A DNA stretch of 64,000 nt from Glaciibacter superstes DSM 21135 (GTDB taxonomy: Bacteria > Actinomycetota > Actinomycetes > Actinomycetales > Microbacteriaceae): contig NZ_ATWH01000003.1 in NCBI RefSeq assembly GCF_000421145.1, positions 248,001 through 312,000 of the forward strand, written 5' to 3'. Shown here piece by piece: positions 33,610 to 43,396 of the stretch (the first letter of the stretch is position 1; each line of letters opens with the position of its first letter). The translations under genes were made by a program, and so were the position numbers. Under the pieces are notes generated by a model, which saw only the letters and a program-made list of their open reading frames with translations, searched no databases and was not told where the DNA came from.

Positions 33610-34125
33610 TCAGCCCTCAACCGGAGGAAGCGCAGACCACGGGAACACGATCCAGTCGTCGGTCTCGCGCCAGGTGTAGTCGGGAGCCAGCACGGTGCGC
33701 GGCTTGGTGTACAGGGTCGCGGTGCGCACTTCGGCGGCGAAGTCCCTGAGCAGTGCGACAACAAGCGCGAGGGTGTGACCGGAGTCGGAGACGTCGTCGA
33801 CCAGCAGCACCCGTTTGCCGGCGAGCGCAGGCGAGTCGAGCATGGGAGAGGACAGCACGGGTTCTGGCAGTCGCTCATCGATGCCGGTGTAGAACTCCAC
33901 ATTGATGCTGCCGCAGTTCTTGGTGCCAAGCGCATAGGAGATCGACCCGGCCAGCAGGAGGCCGCCTCTGGCAATCGCGATGACGACGTCAGGGTCGAAC
34001 CCGCTCCGACGCACCATCGTGGCCAGCTGCCTGGACGCATCCGCAAAGTCGGTCCATTCCAGAATCTCCCGTACGGGTTCGGTCACGGCCGCTTCGGTGG
34101 GCACGGGTTCGGTCATGGCGTTCAT
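33610..34125 (-). CDS. Phosphoribosyltransferase (purine PRTase-like)
   Basis: A 171-residue type I phosphoribosyltransferase. The PRPP-binding loop is VLLVDDVSDSGHTL (the canonical hydrophobic-DD-x-x-x-(S/T)G(H/R)T pattern, about 106-119), preceded by DVVIAIARGGLLLAG. Length and arrangement resemble xanthine or hypoxanthine-guanine PRTases of the Gpt/Xpt kind, but the base specificity cannot be assigned. It overlaps the SDR upstream by four bases (ATGA). Confidence 0.87.
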   Translation of the reverse strand: MNAMTEPVPTEAAVTEPVREILEWTDFADASRQLATMVRRSGFDPDVVIAIARGGLLLAGSISYALGTKNCGSINVEFYTGIDERLPEPVLSSPMLDSPALAGKRVLLVDDVSDSGHTLALVVALLRDFAAEVRTATLYTKPRTVLAPDYTWRETDDWIVFPWSALPPVEG

Positions 34126-34904
34126 GCCTCCGCGCGAACCGTGAGTTCGCCGCGCGCCAGGCGCGAGGGCGCTGCCTGGGCGACCGGTTTGATGGTCACC
34201 AGGTCGAGGTTCACGTGCGCGGGGCGCTCAACGCTCGACACGATCGTCTCTGCGACGTCGTCTGCGGTAAGCGGGTCGGGCACGTTCTCGTACGGCGCTG
34301 CGGCCTTCTCGGCGTCACCACGAAAGCGCACCAGCCCGAACTCCTCGGTCTTGACCATGCCGGGCGCAACCTCGATCACCCGGATCGGTTCACCGTTCAG
34401 CTCCAGCCGCAGCACCTCCATCATGGCGTGCGCGGCGAACTTCGCTGCGTTGTACCCGCCGCCACCGAGATAGGCGACGTGCCCGGCGATCGAGGTGACG
34501 GTGACGATGTCGGCCGAACCTCCGTGCTGCACGCTCGATCGCAACAGGGGCAGGATGGCGCTGATGACGCGCTTCACCGCGAGCACGTTGATCTCGTACA
34601 TCCAGGCCCAGTCGTCGATCGACGAGTTCTCGACGGAGTCGAGTCCCATGGCACCGCCGGCGTTGTTGACGAGGGCGTGCACTGGTCCGGATGCCGCGAG
34701 ATAGTCACGCAGGCCGTCGACATCCGTTTGGCTGGTCAGGTCGGCTGTGAACACCGCGGCACCGGTCTCTTCGGCGAGCGCCGCCAGCCGGTCGGCTCGC
34801 CGTGCCACGCCGACGACATCCCACCCGTTCGCGCGGAACCGGCGCACGGTGGCCGCTCCGATCCCTGAACTCGCACCGGTCACGACCACTCTCTTTGCAC
34901 CCAT
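34122..34904 (-). CDS. Short-chain dehydrogenase/reductase (SDR)
   Basis: A 260-residue SDR with cofactor motif TGASSGIGAATV (about 9-20), GVARRADRL downstream suggesting NADPH, an NNAGG motif, a serine in VTVTSIAG, and YxxxK as GYNAAKFA. The family term is serine/3-hydroxy acid dehydrogenase-like (YdfG-type). It is the first gene of a pair with the PRTase and divergent from the acyltransferase gene with a 30-bp gap. The biochemical link between the two is not evident. Confidence 0.9.
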   Translation of the reverse strand: MGAKRVVVTGASSGIGAATVRRFRANGWDVVGVARRADRLAALAEETGAAVFTADLTSQTDVDGLRDYLAASGPVHALVNNAGGAMGLDSVENSSIDDWAWMYEINVLAVKRVISAILPLLRSSVQHGGSADIVTVTSIAGHVAYLGGGGYNAAKFAAHAMMEVLRLELNGEPIRVIEVAPGMVKTEEFGLVRFRGDAEKAAAPYENVPDPLTADDVAETIVSSVERPAHVNLDLVTIKPVAQAAPSRLARGELTVRAEA

Positions 34905-34934
34905 TGCTCCATTCTGCAGCCTCTACCGGAGAGA

Positions 34935-36107
34935 ATGGAGCCAATGAGTTCCGTCACCCACAGCCCGAACACGCACAAACGGCGTGTCCCGATCTGGGAC
35001 AACGCCCGCTGGGTCGCGATCACCCTCGTGGTCGTCGGCCACGCCATTCTGAAGTTGATTGCAGAATCGGATGTCGCGTATTCGGTCTACCTGTTCATCT
35101 ACGCGTTCCACGTGCCGGTCTTCATGGGCGTCAGCGGCTATTTCGCGAAGTCGGGCCCTCCCGGCATGCGGCAGCTGAAGAGGCTGCTCACCGACATCGT
35201 GTTCCCGTACCTGATCTTTGAAACGATCTGGACGATCATCCACTGGCTGCTCGGTGGTGACTTCTGGCTGGACTATTCGACGGCATCCTGGACACTGTGG
35301 TTCTTGATGGCGCTCGCCATCTGGCGACTGGGCCTCCCGTACCTCGTGCTGCTGCGTTACCCGCTCCTGATCAGCATCGTCATCTCCGTCGGCGCCGGTT
35401 ACCTTGAGACCATCGGTCCTGCCTTCGCCCTGTCGCGCACACTCGGGTTCCTGCCGTTCTTCGTCTTCGGCTGGAAGCTGCGGCAGTGGCAGATCACCGG
35501 GCGCTGGCTGGCACTGCGCCCCGCCGTGCTCTGGCGCTGGCGTGCGGGGGCCATCGCCCTGTTCGGCATCCTCGCCCTGGGCATCGGGCTGAACATCGAG
35601 TTGCTGCGCACCCTCAAGATCCGCCGGTTCCTGCTCTACGACGAGGCGTATTCCGAATTCGGTTATGGCGAATTCTGGGCAGGCGGCATCCGTCTCGGCC
35701 TGATCCTGCTCGGCTTCGCGCTCACCGTGGCGTTCCTGCTACTGATGCCACGTCGCAAGGTCTGGATCACGGCGCTCGGCGCTGCGACGATGTACATCTA
35801 CCTGCTGCACAGTTTTCTGCTCTACCCGCTGCGCGAGACCGGGGCGCTCGACGGGCCGAAACAGCCGTGGGTGCTGCCCGCGATGATCGTGCTGAGCATC
35901 GTGATCGCCCTTGTTTTCTCGACGAGGGTGGTGCGGCGAGTATTCCGGCCGCTGGTGGAGCCGCGCGCCAGATGGCTCTTCAAGCAGGAACCGTCCACGG
36001 CGACCGGAACCATCGTGCTGCCAGACCTGCTCGCGGAGCTCGGACCTGAACCGCCTGCGCCGCCAGGCAAGCAGGAGAAATCACCGAAGCCGCCGCGCGC
36101 CCAATAG
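34935..36107 (+). CDS. Acyltransferase-3-like membrane protein
   Basis: A 390-residue integral membrane protein with about ten helices. It shows the family opening DNARWVAITLVVVGHAI (aspartate, R/W and a catalytic-type histidine) and YAFHVPVFMGVSGYF, both hallmarks of acyltransferase family 3, which acylates cell-surface sugars. The C-terminus is a proline-rich, positively charged cytosolic tail (KQEKSPKPPRAQ) without enzymatic features. Either of the two ATG codons (34935 or 34944) can be the start. No glycan gene cluster accompanies it, so the acceptor is unknown. Confidence 0.85.
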   Translation: MEPMSSVTHSPNTHKRRVPIWDNARWVAITLVVVGHAILKLIAESDVAYSVYLFIYAFHVPVFMGVSGYFAKSGPPGMRQLKRLLTDIVFPYLIFETIWTIIHWLLGGDFWLDYSTASWTLWFLMALAIWRLGLPYLVLLRYPLLISIVISVGAGYLETIGPAFALSRTLGFLPFFVFGWKLRQWQITGRWLALRPAVLWRWRAGAIALFGILALGIGLNIELLRTLKIRRFLLYDEAYSEFGYGEFWAGGIRLGLILLGFALTVAFLLLMPRRKVWITALGAATMYIYLLHSFLLYPLRETGALDGPKQPWVLPAMIVLSIVIALVFSTRVVRRVFRPLVEPRARWLFKQEPSTATGTIVLPDLLAELGPEPPAPPGKQEKSPKPPRAQ

Positions 36108-36230
36108 ACCGTGCGCCCAATAAGTCGTCGTGTTGCGCAGTCCATTGCCCGATTCGATCGGGGTGCCTAAGCTCGCTGCAGAGCGCTGGATGGTCCAGGC
36201 TCGTCGAGGAAAAACCCGGGAGACCCCCTC

Positions 36231-37562
36231 ATGAGCGATTCGTCCGCATCCTGGAAGTTCGAGACAAAGCAGGTCCACGTCGGCGCGGCGCCTGATCCCG
36301 TCACCAATGCTCGGGCAACTCCGATCTACCAGACCACGTCTTACGTCTTCAACAGCGCAGAGCACGCCCAGAACCTGTTCGCGCTGGCTGAATTCGGCAA
36401 CATCTACACCCGCATCCAGAACCCGACCCAGGCCGTCGTCGAAGAGCGCGTTGCCGCACTCGAGGGTGGTACCGCGGCCCTGCTGCTCTCGTCTGGACAG
36501 TCGGCAACGACCCTCGCTGTGCTGAACATCGCCCAGGCGGGCGACCACATCGTCTCGTCGAGCTCGATCTACGGCGGAACGTACAACCTGTTCAAGTACA
36601 CCCTCGCCAAGCTCGGCATCGAGACCACATTCGTCGAGAACCAGGACGACGTCGAAGAATGGCGCGCTGCCGTCAGGCCGAACACCAAGCTGCTCTTCGC
36701 CGAAACCATCGGCAACCCGCGTATCAATGTGCTCGACATCGAGCTCGTCGCCGACGTGGCTCACACGAACGGCATTCCGCTGATCGTCGACAACACCATC
36801 GCGACCCCGTACCTGATCCGCCCGTTCGAGCACGGCGCCGACATCGTCGTGCACTCTGCGACCAAGTTCCTGGGCGGCCATGGCACGGTCATCGGTGGCA
36901 TCATCGTCGACGGCGGCAAGTTTGAGTGGTCGAAGAACGTCGAGAAGTTCCCCGGCCTGACCGAGCCGGACCCGTCCTACCACGGTGCCAGCTACACCAC
37001 TGTGCTCGGCGACGGCATCGCCTACATCATCAAGGCGCGTGTGCAGCTGCTGCGCGACCTGGGAGCGGCAATCGCTCCGGCGAGCGCCTGGCAGCTCATC
37101 CAGGGCATCGAGACTCTGAGCCTCCGGATCGAGCGCCACGTGCAGAACACCCAGGAGATCGCGGAGTGGTTGGAGAGCCACCCCGACGTCGCCCAGGTGT
37201 TCTACTCCGGCCTGCCGTCGAGCCCCTGGTACGCGGCGGCCAACAAGTACGCCCCAAAGGGTGTCGGAGCCGTCGTCTCGTTCGAGCTGAAAGGCGGGGT
37301 GGATGCCGGACGCGCGTTCGTCGACAACCTCGAGCTCTTCAGCCACCTGGCCAACATCGGCGACGTGCGCTCGCTCGTGATTCACCCGGCGTCGACCACG
37401 CACTCGCAGCTCTCCCCGGAGCAGCAGTTGACCGCGGGCGTCACACCGGGGCTCGTGCGCCTCTCGGTCGGCATCGAGAATGTCGATGACCTGAAGGTCG
37501 ACCTCGAGACCGGACTTGCCGCCGCCCGCGCGGTCGCCGAAGGTGCAAAGGCCTCCGCCTAA
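36231..37562 (+). CDS. metY: O-acetylhomoserine aminocarboxypropyltransferase (sulfhydrylase)
   Basis: A 443-residue PLP enzyme that makes homocysteine from O-acetylhomoserine and sulfide. Lysine 212 in [15 protein letters not shown] is the PLP Schiff-base lysine, and DNTIATPY (188-195) supplies the aspartate that pairs with the pyridine nitrogen. Length matches the O-acetylhomoserine sulfhydrylase subgroup, longer than cystathionine synthases. It lies 90 bp upstream of metX, which makes its substrate. I looked for a SAM riboswitch in the 123-bp leader and saw only a short imperfect hairpin. GGGAGACC precedes the start. Confidence 0.95.
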   Translation: MSDSSASWKFETKQVHVGAAPDPVTNARATPIYQTTSYVFNSAEHAQNLFALAEFGNIYTRIQNPTQAVVEERVAALEGGTAALLLSSGQSATTLAVLNIAQAGDHIVSSSSIYGGTYNLFKYTLAKLGIETTFVENQDDVEEWRAAVRPNTKLLFAETIGNPRINVLDIELVADVAHTNGIPLIVDNTIATPYLIRPFEHGADIVVHSATKFLGGHGTVIGGIIVDGGKFEWSKNVEKFPGLTEPDPSYHGASYTTVLGDGIAYIIKARVQLLRDLGAAIAPASAWQLIQGIETLSLRIERHVQNTQEIAEWLESHPDVAQVFYSGLPSSPWYAAANKYAPKGVGAVVSFELKGGVDAGRAFVDNLELFSHLANIGDVRSLVIHPASTTHSQLSPEQQLTAGVTPGLVRLSVGIENVDDLKVDLETGLAAARAVAEGAKASA

Positions 37563-37652
37563 CTCCCTCATCCACAACCGCTCGACCATCTACAACCGTT
37601 CGACGCGTAACAATCGCAGAGCTCCCTGCCCGGCCCGGCAGAATGGGAGCAT

Positions 37653-38870
37653 ATGGAATGGCAGACATCGGCAGAGACGGTCCCGTCGAGCTTCGTCACG
37701 GAAGCGCAGGCGCGGTCGCTCCTCGGCAAGCCACCGGCAACGGGCGCCTGGCGCGACGGCGACCCGCTCGGCAACCGCCTCTTTGCCGACGTCGGTCCGC
37801 TTCGGCTCGCCGCCGGCGGTTCCCTCGGACGTGTTCGCCTGGCCTATGAGACCTGGGGCGAACTCGCGCCAGATGCGAGCAATGCCGTTCTCGTTCTTCA
37901 TGCGCTCACCGGCGACAGCCACGTGGCCGGTGCATCCGGGAACGGCCACGCGACCGACGGGTGGTGGCGCGGCATCGTCGGGCCGGGACTCTCCATCGAC
38001 ACTGACCGCTGGTTTGTCGTCGTTCCGAACCTGCTGGGCGGCTGCCAGGGCAGCACCGGCCCCGCTTCGCTGGCTCCAGACGGCACTGAGTGGGGCACCA
38101 GGTTCCCCTACCTGACCATCCGCGACCAGGTACAGGCGCAGGTCGCGTTGGCCGACAGGCTCGGAATCAACCGCTGGGCCGCTGTCATCGGCGGTTCCAT
38201 GGGCGGAATGCATGCCCTGGAATGGGCGATCGACTCCCCGCACAGGGTCGAACGCCTCGCCGTTCTCGCGGCACCTCCGGTCAGCACCGCCGACCAGATC
38301 GCGCAGAACTCCGTGCAACTCGAAGCGATCCGCTCCGACCCGGGGTTCGAGTCCGGCGTGTATTACGACGCTCCAGACGGCCAGGGCCCGACGAATGGGC
38401 TCGCATTGGCCAGACGGATGGCGATGCTCAACTACCGAAGCGCTGCCGAGCTCAACGCACGGTTTGAACGCAGCTGGCAGAGCAGCATCAGCCCGCTGGG
38501 AACCGGTGGCCGGTTCGCTGTCGAGTCCTATCTCGATTTCCACGGCAACAAGTTCACCAGGCGATTCGATGCCAACAGTTACATCACCCTGGTGGAGGCC
38601 ATGAATTCGCACGATGTCGGGCGAGACCGCGGTGGCGTCGCCTCCGCTCTGGCCAGGGTGAGCGCGACCAGCGTGGTTGTCGGCATCGACAGCGACCGCC
38701 TGTTCCCCGTCGACGGCCAGCGCGAGATCGCCCGGCATCTGGCCGGCAACCTCGACGGGAACGAGCCTGTGGTGCTCTCCTCCGAGTACGGTCACGACGG
38801 CTTTCTCATCGAGACCGAGCTGGTCGCCGCCCAGCTGCGGCGCCTGTTGGAGGCTCCTCCGCTTCGCTGA
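37653..38870 (+). CDS. metX: Homoserine O-acetyltransferase
   Basis: A 405-residue alpha/beta-hydrolase that acetylates homoserine using acetyl-CoA. The nucleophile serine lies in IGGSMGGMHALEW. An aspartate in GIDSDRLFPV and the histidine in EYGHDGFLIE complete the triad. Typical of the family are LVYETWG-type starts (here LAYETWGELAP) and HALTGDSHVAG. The start ATG 37653 has GGGAG upstream. Together with metY it forms the transsulfuration-independent methionine entry. Transcription may be joint with metY. Confidence 0.95.
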   Translation: MEWQTSAETVPSSFVTEAQARSLLGKPPATGAWRDGDPLGNRLFADVGPLRLAAGGSLGRVRLAYETWGELAPDASNAVLVLHALTGDSHVAGASGNGHATDGWWRGIVGPGLSIDTDRWFVVVPNLLGGCQGSTGPASLAPDGTEWGTRFPYLTIRDQVQAQVALADRLGINRWAAVIGGSMGGMHALEWAIDSPHRVERLAVLAAPPVSTADQIAQNSVQLEAIRSDPGFESGVYYDAPDGQGPTNGLALARRMAMLNYRSAAELNARFERSWQSSISPLGTGGRFAVESYLDFHGNKFTRRFDANSYITLVEAMNSHDVGRDRGGVASALARVSATSVVVGIDSDRLFPVDGQREIARHLAGNLDGNEPVVLSSEYGHDGFLIETELVAAQLRRLLEAPPLR

Positions 38871-38931
38871 ATGGCCGCTGCCCGATATTGTGCTGTGTAA
38901 CGCAGTTCATTTCAATTCTCGGCAGGGCAGC

Positions 38932-40110
38932 ATGCACCGCATCAGCAAAGAGCGCGATCGCCTGCTTCGCCGAACGGCGAGACAGGCCGGTCTGGCCGGC
39001 GCTGCAGTCGCCATACTGGTCGCCCTGGTCGCCCTGGTTCCCGGCGTGCTCCCGGTCGGGACGCTTGTCGGGAGCATCGCGCTCCTGCTCGCGCAGACCG
39101 TTTTCCTCTACCTGATCGGCCGGAACGGCTCGGCTGCCTTGCCCGTCCTGGTCGCCGCCTGCGGCACCGCGATCGTTCTTCTTGTCGGCCTTGCCCCAAC
39201 AACCGACCAGGAGCTGAACGTCGTCGGCGCGTCAGTGATCGGAGTTGTCATCGGCGGCGCAGTCGCGCCGGTCGCCCTGGTTCTCCTCACCACGATTCCA
39301 CGGCTGGCGATGCTCGGCGTGATCGTCGTGGTGACCGTCGGGAGCGTCGCCGTCGTCACCGTCAGCTCGGGGATCGCGGCGAACGCACTCATCCTCACCG
39401 TAGTCGGCTGGGCTGCCGCGATTCTCGGCGGCTGGTGGATCGGCCAGAGCGTGCCACGGGTGATGGATCGTATTGCCGCAATCGGTCGCGCCCACCATGC
39501 CGAACGGCACGCCAGCGAACTCGAGGCGAGAAGGAGGCAGGACGCCCGGCTGCTGCACGACACGGTGCTGGCAACGCTCACGCTTCTCGCGCACTCTGGG
39601 GTCGGCGTGAACCCAGACGCACTCCGCCAGCAGGCCGGCGACGATGCCAGGCTCCTGCGCCAACTGCGTCTGGGCGGGATGCCCACGCCGCGCACCTCCG
39701 GTGTCTTCACCCTCCAGCCGGCCAGCGATTCCAGCCTCGGAACCACCCTCGAGTCAGTCAAGCAACGGTTCGGCCGAATGGGTCTCGAGGTCGACTGGCA
39801 CGGCAGCGGACAGGTGCTCCTGCCCAGCGATGTGCTCGACTCGTTCCTCCTTGCCCTTGCTGAGTGCCTGGAGAATGTGCGCAGGCATTCCGGCGTAAAC
39901 CGGGCCGACGTCACGATCACGGATGACGAGACCACGATTCGAGCGATGGTGACGGATGCCGGTGTCGGCTTCGATCTCGGCGGCATCAGCTCCGAACGGC
40001 TCGGTTTCGCCGAATCTGTGGTCGCACGTCTGCGCGACGTCGGCGGCAATGCCCGGTTGTTCTCCTCCCCTGGCTCGGGAACAACGGTTGTGCTCGAGGT
40101 GCCCAAATGA
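38932..40110 (+). CDS. Sensor histidine kinase, HisKA_3-like
   Basis: A 392-residue kinase. About six hydrophobic segments occupy residues 20-185 with no extracellular sensor domain, then a coiled region leads into ARLLHDTVLATLTLLAHSG, where the histidine of HDTVLA fits the phosphoacceptor of the NarL-type (HisKA_3) kinases. The ATP-binding domain shows the N box AECLENVRRHSG and the G1-type DAGVGFD. A SerGlyThr tail closes it (SSPGSGTTVVLE). It overlaps the next gene by four bases (40107-40110); the response regulator follows that. Confidence 0.87.
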   Translation: MHRISKERDRLLRRTARQAGLAGAAVAILVALVALVPGVLPVGTLVGSIALLLAQTVFLYLIGRNGSAALPVLVAACGTAIVLLVGLAPTTDQELNVVGASVIGVVIGGAVAPVALVLLTTIPRLAMLGVIVVVTVGSVAVVTVSSGIAANALILTVVGWAAAILGGWWIGQSVPRVMDRIAAIGRAHHAERHASELEARRRQDARLLHDTVLATLTLLAHSGVGVNPDALRQQAGDDARLLRQLRLGGMPTPRTSGVFTLQPASDSSLGTTLESVKQRFGRMGLEVDWHGSGQVLLPSDVLDSFLLALAECLENVRRHSGVNRADVTITDDETTIRAMVTDAGVGFDLGGISSERLGFAESVVARLRDVGGNARLFSSPGSGTTVVLEVPK

Positions 40111-41375
40111 GCAAGCCGAACGTCGAGGAGAACACCCTCGGAATCCGGGTGGGCCGCGAGGGGCGACACCGCCAAGAGCAGCAGCGCCGCGCCCGTCGAA
40201 GCGGGTTCCAGCGCCCGGAGCGCACAGTCAAGACCGCCAGGGCGAACCAGAACGGACTCGGCGGTCGCCATCTCGGCATCGGGCTGAGCCTGTGCGGCGG
40301 TGTGATCGCGCTCTTCCTGCTCTTTCGCTTCATCGTGCAGTGGGACGATAATCCATCCTCGTTGCTGGTGCTCGCGGCCTGGATCGTGCTCGCAGCGGTG
40401 GCGGCGATCGCGCTCACGCTGATGCAGCGTCGGCTCGCCCGAATCCCCCGCTGGGTATTCCCGGTTGTGCTGGTCCTGGCTGCGCTGGTCGTTGTCCTTG
40501 ATCTCGCCGGGTGCGCGTACGTACGTGGCGATGGCGTCTTCCCCACTGCGGCGCCGGCTGTCGGCGCACTGCTCACGTCGGTCGTGACGGTGCGGGAGAC
40601 TCGTGAGGTCATGGCCGCCACCGTCGTACTCGGTCTGGTCATGACGACAGGGGCCGTCTTCGCTCTGCGAACGGACCCGCTCACATTCGCCCCCAGCATC
40701 CTCACCATTGGCCTTGGCGTTGTGCCTCCCCTGCTCGGGGTTGCCATCGTGCGGTCCTTCCGGCGCATGGTGCAACTCGAACTCGACCTGGTGCTCGTGC
40801 AGAGCACGGTGTCGCAACCGCGGTTCGCGGTCGGCATGCTCGCGTCAGAGCAGCTGGCACGCCTCGACCTCGACGCCGAACGACTTCTGGACGACGTCGC
40901 GGAGGGGCGCACGGAACTACCGTTGTCGACGGACATGGCCAACACCGCGGCATCCCTCGCCACGCAGTTGAGGCTGCACCTCATCGAAGGTCGCACCGAA
41001 ACCTGGTTACACCATGCCGTGACCGAGTCGGAGTTTCTCGCCCCATCGGTGACCGTGACGGATCCTTCTGGCCTGGCCGGCCTCCTGGCACCCGAGCAGC
41101 GCGATGCGTTACTCCTGACGATCTGGCTCCTCACCGGGGACGCCAGCCGCACGGTGTCGCTCACGCTTGGACCGATCACGGTCGCGCCCGGAATGCGGCC
41201 AGATCGAACGATTAGATTTCCGATCGAATTGTCGACAACCGGTGTGCCCCGACGGAAGGTGGACCCGGAAACGTGGCAAGCTATCCGTGTGGTCGGCCGG
41301 CATGTCGATTCGAACCGGGGTGGAAGCATCAGGGTCGAAATCGATTGCAGTGTCGATAACCCGGCAGACGCATAG
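40107..41375 (+). CDS. Membrane protein paired with a histidine kinase (possible pseudokinase)
   Basis: A 422-residue protein with a basic N-terminus and several membrane helices (about 58-230), arranged much like the kinase upstream. Its C-terminal half (about 240-422) has no histidine-kinase dimerisation motif, N box or G box that I can see, although it ends in strands resembling the ATP-binding lid region. It starts within the kinase stop (4-bp overlap) and is followed 44 bp later by the response regulator. Inference: an accessory subunit or degenerate kinase partner that couples the membrane signal. Confidence 0.7.
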   Translation: MSKPNVEENTLGIRVGREGRHRQEQQRRARRSGFQRPERTVKTARANQNGLGGRHLGIGLSLCGGVIALFLLFRFIVQWDDNPSSLLVLAAWIVLAAVAAIALTLMQRRLARIPRWVFPVVLVLAALVVVLDLAGCAYVRGDGVFPTAAPAVGALLTSVVTVRETREVMAATVVLGLVMTTGAVFALRTDPLTFAPSILTIGLGVVPPLLGVAIVRSFRRMVQLELDLVLVQSTVSQPRFAVGMLASEQLARLDLDAERLLDDVAEGRTELPLSTDMANTAASLATQLRLHLIEGRTETWLHHAVTESEFLAPSVTVTDPSGLAGLLAPEQRDALLLTIWLLTGDASRTVSLTLGPITVAPGMRPDRTIRFPIELSTTGVPRRKVDPETWQAIRVVGRHVDSNRGGSIRVEIDCSVDNPADA

Positions 41376-41419
41376 TCGCTCCGGCACCGTTCGGGCGAAC
41401 AGCCAGCAGGAGGAAAATA

Positions 41420-42076
41420 GTGACGAGTACAGGTGGACCGATCCGACTGGCGATCGTTGACGATCATCGGATGCTCCTGGGGGCCCTGACCGAATGGATC
41501 CGCAATGCCGCGGACGACATCGATATGGTCGCCGCGGTGGCGACCTGGCCGGGTCTCCTCACGCATCCGAAGTTTCCCGTCGACGTCGTCTTGCTCGATC
41601 TCGACCTCAAAGACAGCATCCCGGTGTCACTGAAGATCTCGACGCTGAAGACCACCGGGGTGAAGACCGTGCTGATGAGCACCTATTCTGAACCGGCGGT
41701 TGTGCGCGAGGCGCTGGCCGCCGGGGCGCTCGGTTACCTGGTCAAGAGTGAAGAGGCGAGCATGATTGCGGAGGCGATCCGTGCCGCGTATGCCGGTGAA
41801 TCGTTCATCTCGGCCGAACTCGACCTCGCCCTGACCAATGGCGCCGACGGTGGCTCGCCCAGGCTGAGTGCGCAGGAGCGCCGGGTCATGGCGCTCTATG
41901 GTGCAGGCGAGCCGGTCAAGGCCGTGGCCTATCAGCTCGGCATCTCGGAAGAGACCGCCAAGTCGTACCTCAAGCGCATCAGGGAGAAGTACCGTCTGGC
42001 CGGGCACGACGTCGGAACCAAGGTCGCGCTGCGCAAGCGCGCCATCCACGACGGCATCCTCCTGGAGACCGACTGA
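41420..42076 (+). CDS. Response regulator, NarL/LuxR type
   Basis: A 218-residue two-domain regulator. The receiver domain (about 8-125) has the acidic pair in IVDDHRMLL and the phosphoacceptor aspartate in LLDLDLKD, with the switch serine/threonine in LMSTYSEP and lysine in YLVKSEE. The DNA-binding domain (about 148-215) contains LSAQERRVMALYGAGEPVKAVAYQLGISEETAKSYLKRI, a LuxR-like helix-turn-helix. The GTG start at 41420 has GCAGGAGGAAAAT upstream. It is the output of the two membrane proteins before it. Confidence 0.93.
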   Translation: MTSTGGPIRLAIVDDHRMLLGALTEWIRNAADDIDMVAAVATWPGLLTHPKFPVDVVLLDLDLKDSIPVSLKISTLKTTGVKTVLMSTYSEPAVVREALAAGALGYLVKSEEASMIAEAIRAAYAGESFISAELDLALTNGADGGSPRLSAQERRVMALYGAGEPVKAVAYQLGISEETAKSYLKRIREKYRLAGHDVGTKVALRKRAIHDGILLETD

Positions 42077-42100
42077 TCCGTTCGCAGCACGCCTCCCGTC

Positions 42101-43375
42101 TCAGCGCATCGGCACCGCGATTGTCGCCGTCCCGTAAGGCACCACTCTGCCACTGCGCCGGCGCGACCGGTCGATGCCGAACGTCACGAAGGCCAGCACC
42201 AGTCCGAGCACGCTGAGTCCCAGCCCGATCCAGGCAGGGGCCACGTAACCGAGACCGGCGGCGATGGCTGCTCCGCCGAGCAGCGCGCCGAGACTGTTTC
42301 CGATATTGAGGGCGGAGTGATTCAGCGCGGCACCGATCGACTGACTGCCGTGCGCGACATCCATCAGTCTGGTCTGAATCGTCGGTGAGAGAGCGGATGC
42401 CGCGGCTCCGATCATGAAGAGGCTCGCCAACAGCCCGACCACGAACTGCGCCGTCAGTGCCAGGGCTAATAGCGAGACGATGAGCACGACGAAGAACACA
42501 TACATGCTGCGGCGAACGCTGCGGTCGGCGAGTGCGCCGCCCACGAAGTTGCCGACGGTCATCCCGAGCCCGACGACGACCAGCACAATCGGTACCAGGC
42601 CGGCGCCGAGCCCGGTCACCTCCGTGACCAGTGGCGCAACGTAGGTGTAGACGGCGAACAGCCCGCCGAATCCGATGGCGCCGATGGAGAGGGCGAACCA
42701 CACCTGTATGCGGCCGAACGCGCGGAGTTCGTTGCGCATGGTTGCGGCGGGGTCTCCGGCCTGAAGTGGCACGGCGAGGGCTACCGCTACGAAAGTGACG
42801 ACGAAGATGAGCGCGACGGCCAGATAGGCCGTACGCCAGCCGGCCGCCTGACCCAGCCAGGTGATGGCCGGCACGCCGACGACGTTGGCGATGGTGAGGC
42901 CGGAGAGCACGAGTGCCACTCCCCTGGCTCGTTTCCCAGGACCCATCAGGTCAGCGGCGACCAGCGAGGCGATTCCGAAGTAGGCGCCGTGCGGGAGCGC
43001 CGCGACGAAGCGTGCGCCGAGCACCAGGTCGAATGTCGGCAGGAGGGCTGAGGCGATGGTGCCGAGCGTGAAGGCGGTGAGGAGAACCAGCAGGAGTTGT
43101 TTGCGCGGCCACCGGGCGGCGGCCGCCGCAATGGTCGGCGCTCCGACGACGACGCCCAGCGCATACGCGGAGATCAGCCAGCCCGCCTGCGCGTTGGCGC
43201 TTGCCGGTGACACGGCGTAGAGGTTCGGAAGCAGGTCCTCTGCGAGGTTCGGCAGCAGCCCCATGGCCACGAACTCGGTCGAGCCGATGCCGAAGCCGCC
43301 CATGGCGAGCGCCAGAAGGGCAAGACGAATACGGGCCGGCGACAACTGCGTCGGCCCGTCGATGGTGGAGGGCAT
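42101..43375 (-). CDS. MFS transporter (DHA1, arabinose-efflux/chloramphenicol-resistance-like)
   Basis: A 424-residue major facilitator with twelve helices. The first helix GGFGIGSTEFVAMGLLP carries the TEFVxMGLLP signature of AraJ/Cmx exporters, and motif A-type loops (AAAARWPRKQ) follow helix 2. It is convergent with the response regulator (24-bp gap). GGAGGC lies next to the ATG, so the ribosome site spacing is short. Substrate likely a small hydrophobic drug or sugar, unassigned. Confidence 0.92.
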   Translation of the reverse strand: MPSTIDGPTQLSPARIRLALLALAMGGFGIGSTEFVAMGLLPNLAEDLLPNLYAVSPASANAQAGWLISAYALGVVVGAPTIAAAAARWPRKQLLLVLLTAFTLGTIASALLPTFDLVLGARFVAALPHGAYFGIASLVAADLMGPGKRARGVALVLSGLTIANVVGVPAITWLGQAAGWRTAYLAVALIFVVTFVAVALAVPLQAGDPAATMRNELRAFGRIQVWFALSIGAIGFGGLFAVYTYVAPLVTEVTGLGAGLVPIVLVVVGLGMTVGNFVGGALADRSVRRSMYVFFVVLIVSLLALALTAQFVVGLLASLFMIGAAASALSPTIQTRLMDVAHGSQSIGAALNHSALNIGNSLGALLGGAAIAAGLGYVAPAWIGLGLSVLGLVLAFVTFGIDRSRRRSGRVVPYGTATIAVPMR

Positions 43376-43396
43376 GCCTCCAGCCTAAGCGCCGTT

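Noticed and set aside
32595-34046. Possible 483-residue methyltransferase-like protein starting at 34046
   Set aside because: The first 168 codons overlap the PRTase gene in another frame and are low complexity; ATG 33542 has a ribosome site.
36108-36230. Possible SAM riboswitch before metY
   Set aside because: Only a short imperfect hairpin; I cannot see conserved SAM-aptamer core elements.
36081-37589. A 502-codon minus-strand frame opposite metY
   Set aside because: No conserved motif; metY is unambiguous with its PLP lysine.
39108-40817. A 569-codon minus-strand frame opposite the kinase genes
   Set aside because: Low-complexity arginine-rich translation; overlaps two convincing genes with ribosome sites on the other strand.
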